Positions 1-5,266 of a stretch of DNA of 5,303 bases are shown in pieces. Position 1 is the stretch's first letter, and every line of letters begins with the position of its first letter. The translations under genes were made by a program, and so were the position numbers. The stretch spans positions 1 to 5,303 of the forward strand of contig JAISXQ010000242.1 of assembly GCA_031270425.1 (NCBI GenBank). The letters are read 5' to 3'. The stretch is from Prevotellaceae bacterium. Its GTDB lineage: Bacteria > Bacteroidota > Bacteroidia > Bacteroidales > Paludibacteraceae. A model generated the notes under the pieces. That model worked only from the letters and a program-made list of their open reading frames with translations. It made no database searches and was not told the origin of the DNA.

Positions 1-89
1 TGAAACCTGTAACCGAAGCCGGAGAATTTAAAATATGGGTGGGAGGAAACAGCAATGCTCAATTAGAAGCTCAATTCACGCTAAAATAA
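1..89 (+). CDS. C-terminal end of a probable family 3 beta-glucosidase (5' part outside the window)
   Basis: The frame beginning at base 3 reads 28 residues to a TAA at 87-89, ending GEFKIWVGGNSNAQLEAQFTLK. The pattern of a glycine followed by F-x-[IV]-x-VGxNS, a short acidic/polar stretch and a terminal F-x-L is what I expect at the very end of the fibronectin type III-like domain that closes many Bacteroidota GH3 beta-glucosidases (BglX-like), periplasmic or secreted enzymes that release glucose from oligosaccharides. Only the tail is present, so no catalytic residue can be seen and the call rests on a short motif. Another secreted protein ending in a similar beta-sandwich is possible. A repeat-bounded insertion begins directly after the stop codon. 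Confidence 0.55.
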   Translation, partial: KPVTEAGEFKIWVGGNSNAQLEAQFTLK

Positions 90-101
90 AACTTTCCGAA
101 C

Positions 102-126
102 TTAGTACATGACAAAAAAACAACTA
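102..126 (+). repeat. Left terminal inverted repeat of the insertion
   Basis: Bases 102-115 (TTAGTACATGACAA) are the exact reverse complement of 381-394. After five A residues (116-120), CAACTA at 121-126 matches TAGTTG at 375-380. The total is 20 paired bases with one bulge. Confidence 0.7.
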
Positions 127-133
127 AAAACCT

Positions 134-154
134 GACACATAGTCGACACATAGT
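134..154 (+). repeat. Tandem pair of 11-base repeats containing ACACATAG
   Basis: GACACATAGT occurs at 134-143 and again at 145-154, separated by one C. The core CACATAG recurs at 178-184 and, inverted as CTATGTG, at 256-262 and 352-358. Copies on the left half of the insertion can therefore pair with copies on the right half. Confidence 0.6.
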
Positions 155-177
155 ATTTTTATCTTTTTTTTTAAGTG

Positions 178-262
178 CACATAGCTGTAAAACATTCCGG
201 TAAACCGGAATAGTTTTACCCTCAGAGCATAAGTTCATGTCGAAGACATGGACGGCTATGTG
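178..262. other. Predicted three-way-junction fold (structured RNA or single-stranded DNA) in the core of the insertion
   Basis: Three stems can be read directly. The closing stem pairs CACATAGC (178-185) with GCTATGTG (255-262), eight perfect pairs. The second stem pairs 187-200 with 205-219: GTAAAAC with GTTTTAC and ATTCCGG with CCGGAAT, fourteen pairs with a single bulged A at 212 and a TAAA loop. The third stem pairs GTTCATGTC (233-241) with GACATGGAC (245-253), nine pairs including one G-T wobble, closed by a GAA loop. Bases 220-232 form a single-stranded linker. Both strands would fold similarly, so the transcribed strand, if any, is unknown. No match to a named RNA family is claimed. 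It may be a small RNA, or a DNA structure recognised by a transposase. Confidence 0.5.
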
Positions 263-301
263 GTCTTTTCTAAAAAAAAATGTGATTGTAACTATAACTC
301 A

Positions 302-333
302 ACTATAAACTGTAAACTATAAACTGTAAACTG
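302..333 (+). repeat. Heptamer tandem repeat ACT(A/G)TAA
   Basis: ACTATAA and ACTGTAA alternate for four perfect units (302-329), followed by a partial fifth, ACTG (330-333). On the other strand the unit reads TTTAYAG, close to the TTTACAA heptamers found before ackA. A looser copy, ACTATAA, lies just upstream at 291-297. Confidence 0.7.
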
Positions 334-374
334 AATTAAAACTATTGTTTTCTATGTGTTTATATTTGAAAAAA

Positions 375-394
375 TAGTTGTTGTCATGTACTAA
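375..394 (-). repeat. Right terminal inverted repeat of the insertion
   Basis: This is the partner of the left arm: TAGTTG (375-380) followed by TTGTCATGTACTAA (381-394). Its last two A residues may also belong to the flanking direct repeat that continues to 404. Confidence 0.7.
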
Positions 395-444
395 ACTTTC
401 CGAAATAACAACCGGAAACAACTGCGTATTCCGAAAAAGAGTTG

Positions 445-473
445 TATTTTTGATGCAGTAAAAAATAACTGCA
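445..473 (+). promoter_or_regulatory. Probable promoter -7 element and leader hairpin of the YjbR-family gene
   Basis: TATTTTTG at 445-452 fits the Bacteroidota -7 consensus TAnnTTTG. The expected -33 TTG is only approximated by CTG at 422-424 (20 bases away), so the promoter is probably of moderate strength. A short inverted repeat, TGCAGT (454-459) and ACTGCA (468-473) with an eight-base loop, sits at the predicted transcription start and could be an operator or a leader hairpin. The start codon follows at 486. Confidence 0.45.
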
Positions 474-485
474 ACCCTTTTTCTT

Positions 486-836
486 ATGAACGTAGAAGAA
501 CTCCGCGAATATTGCCTGAGTTTGAAAGGAGCTACCGAGCATTTTCCTTTCGACGATGTTTCCCTTGTTATCAAAGTGCAGGGCAAAATGTTTGCACTCA
601 TTCCTCTTGACGCCGAAACTCCTTCCATTACGCTAAAATGCGACCCGGAGCGGGCTATCGCCTTGCGCGAAGCCACAGAAGCCGTAGAAGCCGCTTACCA
701 TTTTAATAAAAAACACTGGAATTCGGTGCGTATCGACGATTCCATTACAAAAGAGCAACTGTTCGAGTGGATTGAGCATTCCTACGATCTGGTTGTCGCC
801 GGTCTTTCCCGCAAATTAAGGGAAGAACTGCTGTAA
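486..836 (+). CDS. YjbR/MmcQ-family small protein
   Basis: This 116-residue protein has the length and motifs of the YjbR/MmcQ family (PF04237), which adopts a CyaY-like fold described as a double-wing DNA-binding fold. Visible family features are an N-terminal helix with CLSLKGATE (10-18), the segment HFPFDDVSLVIKVQGKMFAL (19-38) that forms the first strands, LKCDPE (50-55), and AYHFNKKHWNSV (70-81) containing the conserved histidine, lysines and tryptophan. The C-terminal helix carries YDLVVAGLSRKLR (100-112), also typical. There is no signal peptide or membrane segment, so it is cytoplasmic. The biological role of the family is not settled, although DNA binding has been proposed from the fold. 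It appears to be a single-gene unit: its own promoter candidate lies upstream and a hairpin terminator follows 14 bases after the stop. The family call is firm, the function open. Confidence 0.9.
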   Translation: MNVEELREYCLSLKGATEHFPFDDVSLVIKVQGKMFALIPLDAETPSITLKCDPERAIALREATEAVEAAYHFNKKHWNSVRIDDSITKEQLFEWIEHSYDLVVAGLSRKLREELL

Positions 837-849
837 AAAACGCATTTTA

Positions 850-888
850 AGAAAGCCGTTTTCCGCTTTCTGTATTTCATTTTATTTC
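850..888 (+). terminator. Likely intrinsic terminator after the YjbR-family gene
   Basis: AGAAAGC (850-856) pairs perfectly with GCTTTCT (865-871) around an eight-base loop, and a T-rich stretch follows (872-888). The stem is short and of moderate GC, so termination may be partial. Its place between the YjbR-family gene and the pta promoter fits a transcription-unit boundary. Confidence 0.5.
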
Positions 889-921
889 CTTTATTTGAAT
901 GATTTCGAGAAAATATGAATT

Positions 922-943
922 ATTGCAATGTAGAGATTGCAAT
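922..943. promoter_or_regulatory. Two ATTGCAAT palindromes overlapping the pta promoter (candidate operator)
   Basis: ATTGCAAT occurs at 922-929 and 936-943 with a six-base spacer. Each copy is a perfect eight-base palindrome, and the second contains the TTG of the -33 element. Paired palindromes at this place are typical of a binding site for a dimeric regulator, but no regulator is identified. Confidence 0.4.
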
Positions 944-966
944 TTTGATAAAAAATTGTACCTTTG
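937..966 (+). promoter_or_regulatory. Bacteroidota-type promoter of pta
   Basis: TTG at 937-939 and TACCTTTG at 959-966 are separated by exactly 19 bases, matching the -33/-7 promoter recognised by the Bacteroidota primary sigma factor. Transcription should begin about six to eight bases further on, near 972-974, giving a leader of roughly 27 bases before the pta start codon at 1000. It probably drives pta and the dehydrogenase gene, and perhaps ackA. Confidence 0.8.
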
Positions 967-999
967 CATACATTTTCAGATTTATAAACAAAACACAAT

Positions 1000-1998
1000 A
1001 TGAAATTACTAAACCGGATTATGGAGCGTGCCAAAGCCAATCCCAGACGGATAGCGCTGCCCGAAGGCACGGAAATCAGAACATTAAAAGCTGCGGATAT
1101 TATTCTTAAAGATAAGGCTGCAAAGTTGATTTTAATTGGAAACGAAAGTGAAATCAAAACCTTAGCCGCAGAAAACAACCTTTCCCATATTGAGGAGGCG
1201 GTTATTATCGACCCCGAAACGCACTCCGGTATGGAGCATTATGCAAATTTGCTTTTTGAAATCCGCAAAAGCAAAGGCATGACCATAGAACAAGCTCGCG
1301 CGTTGGCAAAAGACCCTCTGTATTTGGGTTGTTTGCTGATTAAAAACGGCGACGCCGACGGCGAATTAGCCGGAGCGCGAAACTTTACCGGCGATGTGCT
1401 TCGTCCCGCTTTCCAGATTGTAAAAACGCTACCCGGAATTAAAGTCGTGTCGGGAGCCATGCTGATGTTCACTCCCGCCAAACAATATGGAGAAGATGGT
1501 TTGTTGGTTTTTGCCGACTGCGCCGTGAATCCGAATCCGTCGGCGGAAGAATTGGCGCAAATAGCCGTTTGCACGGCGCAAACAGCCAAAGCCCTTGCCG
1601 GTTTCGAGCCGCGCGTGGCAATGTTGAGTTTTTCCACAAAAGGAAGCGCTAAGCATGAACTGGTCGATAAGGTAACGGAAGCCGTCCGGATTGCCAAAGA
1701 AATGGCGCCCGGATTACTAATCGACGGCGAATTGCAAGCCGACGCCGCTCTCGTACCTTCCGTTGGGCAAAGCAAAGCCCCGGGAAGCAAAATTGCCGGA
1801 CATGCCAATGTGCTGATATTCCCCGATTTGCAAGCCGGAAATATCGGTTATAAATTGGTGCAACGTTTTTCGGGCAGCGAAGCCGTTGGTCCCGTACTGC
1901 AAGGAATGGCAGCGCCGGTCAACGACCTCTCGCGCGGCTGCTCGGTGGAAGAAATCGTATCGATGATCGCTATCACGGCAAATCAAGTAACCCTCTAA
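1000..1998 (+). CDS. pta: Phosphate acetyltransferase (phosphotransacetylase)
   Basis: This cytoplasmic enzyme interconverts acetyl-CoA plus phosphate with acetyl phosphate plus CoA. With acetate kinase, encoded downstream, it makes acetate and ATP. At 332 residues it is the short, single-domain form (PTA_PTB fold) without the N-terminal regulatory domain of the E. coli enzyme. Family motifs are DADGELAGARNFTGDVLRP (118-136), MLSFSTKGSAKHELVDKV (208-225), DGELQADAALVPSVG (242-256), the ANVLIFPDLQAGNIGYK run (269-285) and APVNDLSRGCS (305-315). From memory of the Methanosarcina thermophila enzyme, its Ser309 and Arg310 correspond to S311 and R312 here, and its proposed base Asp316 falls on E318, a conservative change. 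The start at 1000 is the first ATG after a canonical promoter and gives a normal N-terminus; the leader is A-rich with no Shine-Dalgarno, usual for the phylum. The next gene starts 11 bases after the stop. Confidence 0.95.
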   Translation: MKLLNRIMERAKANPRRIALPEGTEIRTLKAADIILKDKAAKLILIGNESEIKTLAAENNLSHIEEAVIIDPETHSGMEHYANLLFEIRKSKGMTIEQARALAKDPLYLGCLLIKNGDADGELAGARNFTGDVLRPAFQIVKTLPGIKVVSGAMLMFTPAKQYGEDGLLVFADCAVNPNPSAEELAQIAVCTAQTAKALAGFEPRVAMLSFSTKGSAKHELVDKVTEAVRIAKEMAPGLLIDGELQADAALVPSVGQSKAPGSKIAGHANVLIFPDLQAGNIGYKLVQRFSGSEAVGPVLQGMAAPVNDLSRGCSVEEIVSMIAITANQVTL

Positions 1999-2009
1999 TT
2001 AGCTTATTT

Positions 2010-2945
2010 ATGGCAGAACTAATAATAGAACCTATCGAAAGATACGGATTAAGCAAACGAAGCAAGGTGCGGACGTTATTTTCGCGTATCGGCATTGTAG
2101 GTTGCGGCAAAGAAGGCAGCGTAATTGCGACCACGGCGGCATTGAATGGAATGGAAGTCGTTTTTTTGGAACCGGCTCCAGAAAAAATTACCAATGCTTT
2201 TCTTCGCATCGAAAGCAAACTGGATAAGAAAATAGAAAACTGGGGGTTGACTCAAAACGAGAAAAAAACCATTTTGGGGCGTATTCAAGGGACGAGCAGC
2301 TACAACGACTTAAAAGGCTGCGACTTCGTTATCGAAGCCATCCGTTACGACGACAATACGGGCGAACGGCATGTAAATCAACGCAAAGAAGTATTTAAGT
2401 TACTCGAAAGCATATTGTCGCCCGATGCTATTATCGCGTCGAACGTATCGACGGTGGTTGTTACCGATCTGTCTTCCGAGTTGCAGCATCAGGAACGCTG
2501 CATCGGCGTACACTTTCTGTCGAACGTACCCGAATCGCAAATCATAGAAATAGTGCGGGGATTAAACACATCGGACGCAACCTACGAAAAAATATGCCAG
2601 TTCGCCCGCCTGATAAATCATAAATATATTGCGGTTGCCGAATCGGCTGGCTTGGTCAGCCTGCGCCTCTTCCTGATTCAGTTGAACGAAGCCTGCTCCA
2701 TTCTGATGGAAGGTATTTCTACCGTTGAAGATATTGATGAGGTTTTGTCCGTCGGTTTCGGACACCGTCAGGGGGTTTTCCGCATTGCCGACCAAATGGG
2801 GATTGAAAAAATAGTGAATCTGCTCGAAAATATGTATCAGGAATACGGTTTGGTAAAATACAAGCCGTCGCCGGTGCTTCTGCGTTTGTACCGGGCAAAA
2901 CATTACGGTGTTAGCCGGGGAAAGGGGTTTTATACATACTCCTAA
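2010..2945 (+). CDS. 3-hydroxyacyl-CoA dehydrogenase-family protein with a divergent active site
   Basis: The 311-residue product has both domains of the family: an NAD-binding Rossmann domain (about 26-205, PF02737) and a helical C-terminal domain (about 210-310, PF00725). Seen directly: the dinucleotide motif GCGKEG (31-36); E54 at the end of the second strand, favouring NAD over NADP; SNVST (144-148) where the family has SNTSS; H168 and E180, matching the catalytic His-Glu pair; DIDEVLSVGFGHRQGVF (241-257); and RGKGFYTY (303-310). Departures: HFFNPVP reads HFLSNVP (168-174), and GFIVNRLL reads GLVSLRLF (214-221), putting Leu218 where a catalytic asparagine is expected. A 25-residue leader precedes the Rossmann strand. 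The standard reaction is NAD-dependent oxidation of 3-hydroxyacyl-CoA or its reverse (as in 3-hydroxybutyryl-CoA dehydrogenase), but whether this protein performs it is uncertain. Placement 11 bases after pta implies co-transcription. Confidence 0.85.
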   Translation: MAELIIEPIERYGLSKRSKVRTLFSRIGIVGCGKEGSVIATTAALNGMEVVFLEPAPEKITNAFLRIESKLDKKIENWGLTQNEKKTILGRIQGTSSYNDLKGCDFVIEAIRYDDNTGERHVNQRKEVFKLLESILSPDAIIASNVSTVVVTDLSSELQHQERCIGVHFLSNVPESQIIEIVRGLNTSDATYEKICQFARLINHKYIAVAESAGLVSLRLFLIQLNEACSILMEGISTVEDIDEVLSVGFGHRQGVFRIADQMGIEKIVNLLENMYQEYGLVKYKPSPVLLRLYRAKHYGVSRGKGFYTYS

Positions 2946-2969
2946 ATAAGAGAGGGGATTTTTCTTTTA

Positions 2970-2998
2970 TTTACAATTTTATTATTTACAATTTACAA
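2970..2998 (+). repeat. TTTACAA heptamer repeats
   Basis: TTTACAA occurs at 2970-2976, 2985-2991 and 2992-2998, the last two in direct tandem. The unit resembles the TTTAYAG heptamers (reverse strand of 302-333). The 105-base gap between the dehydrogenase gene and ackA otherwise shows no TAnnTTTG promoter element. Confidence 0.6.
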
Positions 2999-3025
2999 TT
3001 AAAAAAGCCTTAGAGCAAGGGAAAT

Positions 3026-3043
3026 GAGGGATTTAGGGGGCTG
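3026..3043 (+). repeat. GC-rich G-run repeat just before ackA
   Basis: GAGGGATTTAGGGGGCTG stands out as G-rich inside an AT-rich spacer and ends seven bases before the ackA start. It resembles, from memory, the GGGGGATTTAGGGGGC-type repeats scattered between genes in many Bacteroidota genomes. A related C-run/G-run palindrome lies at the end of ackA. Copy number elsewhere in this genome cannot be seen here. Confidence 0.4.
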
Positions 3044-3050
3044 TAATCTT

Positions 3051-4259
3051 ATGAAAATATTAGTATTAAATTGCGGAAGTTCGTCGGTAAAATACAAACT
3101 TCTTGATATGAACGGAAACCGCGAGCTTGGTTCCGGCGGCGTTGAAAAAATCGGAATGAAAGGCTCCTTCCTGAAACACACGCGGGCGGACGGACAAAAA
3201 GTGATTCTCGAAGGCGAAGTGTTGGAGCACCGCACGGCGGTTGAATATATTCTGGGGGCGCTGACAAGCGAAAAACACGGTTCGATAAGTTCTTTGGAGG
3301 AAATCGACGCGGTAGGGCATCGCGTGGTGCATGGCGGCGAAAAATTTAATTCCAGCGTGCTGATTACCGAAGAAGTAATACATAAAATAGAAGAGTGCAT
3401 CGACATTGCTCCGCTTCATAATCCGCCGAACCTGGCGGGTATTCAAGCTATCGAAGAGTTGTTGCCGAACATTCCGCAGGTAGCAGTTTTCGATACGGCT
3501 TTCCATCAATCCATGCCCGATTATGCTTATATGTATCCGATTCCGTATCAGCTTTACGTCAAATACGGCATCCGCCGCTATGGTTTTCACGGAACGAGCC
3601 ACCGTTATGTTTCGCGACGGGCTTGCGAATTTTTGGGCTTAGACTATTCCAAAACGAAAATCATTACGGCTCATATCGGCAACGGAGCCTCGATAACCGC
3701 CGTTGAAAACGGGAAATCCGTCGATACTTCCATGGGCTTTACTCCGGTGGAAGGTTTGATGATGGGAACCCGTTCGGGCGACGTTGATCTCGGCGTAGCG
3801 ACTTTCCTGATGGAAAAGGAAATGATTGGCGCGGCGGCAACATCGACGTTGTTTAATAAACACAGCGGCGTACTGGGCATTTCGGGCGTGTCGTCGGATA
3901 TGCGCGATATTGAAAACGCTATCAAACAGGGAAACGAACGGGCAAAACTGGCGCTCGACATGTACGAATACCGCATAAAAAAATACATCGGTTCCTATCT
4001 GGCGGCATTGAACGGCGCCGATGTTCTCGTTTTCACCGGAGGCGTAGGCGAAAATCAAACCGGAACAAGGCAGGCGGTGTGCGAAGGATTGGAATTTGCC
4101 GGCGTTGAAATAGACAACGAATTAAATGCCAAAACAAGGGGAACGGAAACCGTAATAAGTACGGTAAATTCCAAGATTAAGGTTGTGGTTATCCCTACCG
4201 ACGAAGAGTATATGATAGCTTCGGATACGTTGGAGATAGTGAAAACCCCTAACCCCTAA
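3051..4259 (+). CDS. ackA: Acetate kinase
   Basis: This enzyme transfers the phosphoryl group of acetyl phosphate to ADP, giving acetate and ATP in the cytoplasm; it acts after Pta. The product has 402 residues, the usual length, with the duplicated ASKHA kinase fold. Starting from ATG 3051, residue numbers fall on those of the Methanosarcina thermophila enzyme: N7 in VLNCGSSSVKYKL, R91 in GHRVVHGGEKF, H123, D148 in VFDTAFHQ, H180 in YGFHGTSHRYV, N211 in AHIGNGAS and R241 in MMGTRSGD. The nucleotide-site FTGGVGENQ (328-336) and the C-terminal E385 in TDEEYMIASD follow. An in-frame ATG at 3024 would add nine residues (MRDLGGCNL) encoded by an intergenic G-rich repeat, so 3051 is preferred. No promoter is visible in the 105-base spacer, so it may be read from the pta promoter. 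The last residues (KTPNP) and stop codon lie inside a C-rich repeat. Confidence 0.97.
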   Translation: MKILVLNCGSSSVKYKLLDMNGNRELGSGGVEKIGMKGSFLKHTRADGQKVILEGEVLEHRTAVEYILGALTSEKHGSISSLEEIDAVGHRVVHGGEKFNSSVLITEEVIHKIEECIDIAPLHNPPNLAGIQAIEELLPNIPQVAVFDTAFHQSMPDYAYMYPIPYQLYVKYGIRRYGFHGTSHRYVSRRACEFLGLDYSKTKIITAHIGNGASITAVENGKSVDTSMGFTPVEGLMMGTRSGDVDLGVATFLMEKEMIGAAATSTLFNKHSGVLGISGVSSDMRDIENAIKQGNERAKLALDMYEYRIKKYIGSYLAALNGADVLVFTGGVGENQTGTRQAVCEGLEFAGVEIDNELNAKTRGTETVISTVNSKIKVVVIPTDEEYMIASDTLEIVKTPNP

Positions 4260-4265
4260 AAGGGG
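4246..4265. repeat. CCCCT/AGGGG palindromic repeat containing the ackA stop codon
   Basis: CCCCT occurs at 4246-4250 and 4253-4257, and the second copy pairs with AGGGG at 4261-4265 across a three-base loop. The ackA TAA (4257-4259) is inside it. It resembles, from memory, a dispersed Bacteroidota intergenic repeat. No T-run follows, so it is a weak candidate for a terminator, though the hairpin could protect the 3' end of the ackA mRNA. Confidence 0.5.
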
Positions 4266-4347
4266 AAGCGAACAGTAAAACAGAATAACAAATTAAAAAG
4301 TAAACAAATCAACTGAATCAATCTTATTCTGCCAAGGGCTTTTTGAT

Positions 4348-5040
4348 ATGGAACAACGCCTTACCATACGCCAATGGGCGGAAGACGACCGTCCGCGCGA
4401 AAAGATGCTTCGGAAAGGCATCTCAAGCCTTTCTGACGCCGAATTGCTGGCTATCCTCATTGCTTCCGGCAACAGAAACGAAACGGCGGTGGAGCTGGCA
4501 AGGCGCATTTTGCACGATTCGGGCGATAACCTGAATGAACTGGCAAAACTTTCCGTCAACGACCTGTGCAAAAAATACAACGGCGTCGGCGAGGCAAAAG
4601 CCGTTACGATTGTCGCCGCATTGGAATTGGGTAACCGGCGCAAAACGCATCTTATTCCCGAGCGCAAAAGCATCCGTTCGAGCGCAAGTTTATACGAAGT
4701 TTTTGAACCTTACCTGATTGATTTAAACCACGAAGAATTTTGGGCGCTTTTGCTGAACAACGCTCTTCAAACGCTGGAAGTGAAGAAATTAACGCAGGGC
4801 GGCACGAACCAAACAACGGTGGATGTAATGCTTTTGTTAAAAACCGCGATAGAAAAATCGGCTGTGGCGCTTGCCGTGGCGCACAACCATCCTTCGGGAC
4901 AATTAAAGCCAAGCAATAGCGACAAGGAAATAACCCGGAAAATAAAAGCGGGATGCGACGCGGTGGGAATCCGTTTTATCGACCATATTATTGTCGCGCA
5001 GGGCGGTTATTTCAGCTTTGTAGATGAAGGGATGATTTAG
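4348..5040 (+). CDS. radC: RadC-family JAMM/MPN domain protein
   Basis: The 230-residue product has the complete RadC layout. An N-terminal UPF0758 segment contains REKMLRKGISSLSDAELLAIL (17-37). A helix-hairpin-helix of the DNA-binding kind centres on YNGVGEAKA (77-85). The C-terminal JAMM metal-binding domain (about 112-230) carries H179-x-H181-x7-S189-x2-D192 within AHNHPSGQLKPSNSD, the full zinc-ligand signature, followed by DHIIVAQGGYFSFVDEG (212-228). RadC was once linked to DNA repair, but that link in E. coli was later withdrawn; the function of the family remains unsettled, and members are common both on chromosomes and on mobile elements. The ATG at 4348 gives the standard N-terminus. 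It is 88 bases after ackA, with no clear TAnnTTTG promoter in the gap. All metal-site residues are intact. The gene is assigned by family, not by demonstrated function. Confidence 0.93.
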   Translation: MEQRLTIRQWAEDDRPREKMLRKGISSLSDAELLAILIASGNRNETAVELARRILHDSGDNLNELAKLSVNDLCKKYNGVGEAKAVTIVAALELGNRRKTHLIPERKSIRSSASLYEVFEPYLIDLNHEEFWALLLNNALQTLEVKKLTQGGTNQTTVDVMLLLKTAIEKSAVALAVAHNHPSGQLKPSNSDKEITRKIKAGCDAVGIRFIDHIIVAQGGYFSFVDEGMI

Positions 5041-5113
5041 GAAAAAATCTTGTTTATTTTTTTGACAAAAAATTTCAACTTCAATTTGATATTACAGTTT
5101 TTTACGATGTTAG

Positions 5114-5175
5114 TTGTATTAAAAAATATTTTTATACACTTGCATAAAAATTATGAATATAAAGGATTAATTTTG
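5114..5175 (+). promoter_or_regulatory. Candidate Bacteroidota promoter elements for a gene to the right
   Basis: TAATTTTG at 5168-5175 matches TAnnTTTG exactly, but the nearest TTG (5140-5142) is 25 bases upstream, longer than usual. Alternatively TTG at 5114-5116 and TACACTTG at 5135-5142 are 18 bases apart with one mismatch in the -7 element. One of the two probably starts a transcript reading rightward. Confidence 0.35.
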
Positions 5176-5210
5176 CCAAAAACAAGGTTTTGTACTGGTT
5201 ATACAAAGGA

Positions 5211-5266
5211 AGTAAAAATTGATAACTAAATAAAAACAAAATTAGCGCATGATAAAAATTTTTACT
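5211..5266. repeat. Ten-base inverted repeat near the right edge
   Basis: AGTAAAAATT (5211-5220) is the exact reverse complement of AATTTTTACT (5257-5266), with 36 bases between. It is AT-rich, so chance is a real possibility. It would span the start of the putative gene at 5249 and could fold in a leader mRNA. Confidence 0.25.

Larger units (their letters stand above)
91..404. mobile_element. MITE-like non-coding insertion with terminal inverted repeats and flanking direct repeat
   Basis: The sequence TTAGTACATGACAA at 102-115 is repeated exactly as its reverse complement at 381-394, and the match continues inward as CAACTA (121-126) against TAGTTG (375-380) after five extra A residues on the left. 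Immediately outside these arms the same sequence, ACTTTCCGAA, stands at 91-100 and 395-404; with two more A residues it is 12 bases, but those two overlap the right arm. This arrangement of inverted ends inside a short direct repeat is the signature of a transposed element with a target-site duplication. The interior (about 290 bases) has no convincing reading frame, so the element would depend on a transposase supplied elsewhere. It contains a strongly foldable core, tandem 11-mers and heptamer repeats. No known insertion sequence family is assigned. Confidence 0.65.

Noticed and set aside
187..219. GTAAAAC...GTTTTAC hairpin considered as a CRISPR repeat
   Set aside because: It is present once, with no spaced copies and no cas gene; it fits better as one arm of the three-way junction.
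361..368. TATATTTG resembling a -7 promoter element inside the insertion
   Set aside because: There is no TTG at a proper distance (the nearest, at 345-347, is only 13 bases away), and such a match is expected by chance in AT-rich DNA.
317..676. 119-codon open frame on the minus strand
   Set aside because: It overlaps the well-supported YjbR-family gene in antisense and runs into the repeat-rich insertion; the translation is low-complexity and has no recognisable motif.
943..947. TTTTG considered as the -33 element of the pta promoter
   Set aside because: It leaves only 11 bases to TACCTTTG; the TTG at 937-939 has the standard 19-base spacing.
915..1109. 64-codon plus-strand frame across the pta promoter and start
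   Set aside because: It runs through the promoter and overlaps pta in another frame; its first part translates the ATTGCAAT repeats and the rest is a shadow of pta.
1239..1808. 189-codon open frame antisense to pta
   Set aside because: It is a long shadow frame caused by the codon composition of pta, with no family resemblance and no start context.
3024..3050. Upstream in-frame ATG adding MRDLGGCNL to acetate kinase
   Set aside because: The nine residues come from a GC-rich intergenic repeat. Starting at 3051 gives the classical MKILVLNCGSSS N-terminus and aligns residue numbers with the characterised enzyme.
3066..3602. 178-codon open frame antisense to ackA
   Set aside because: The opposite strand encodes a fully conserved acetate kinase, and the antisense translation has no recognisable domain.
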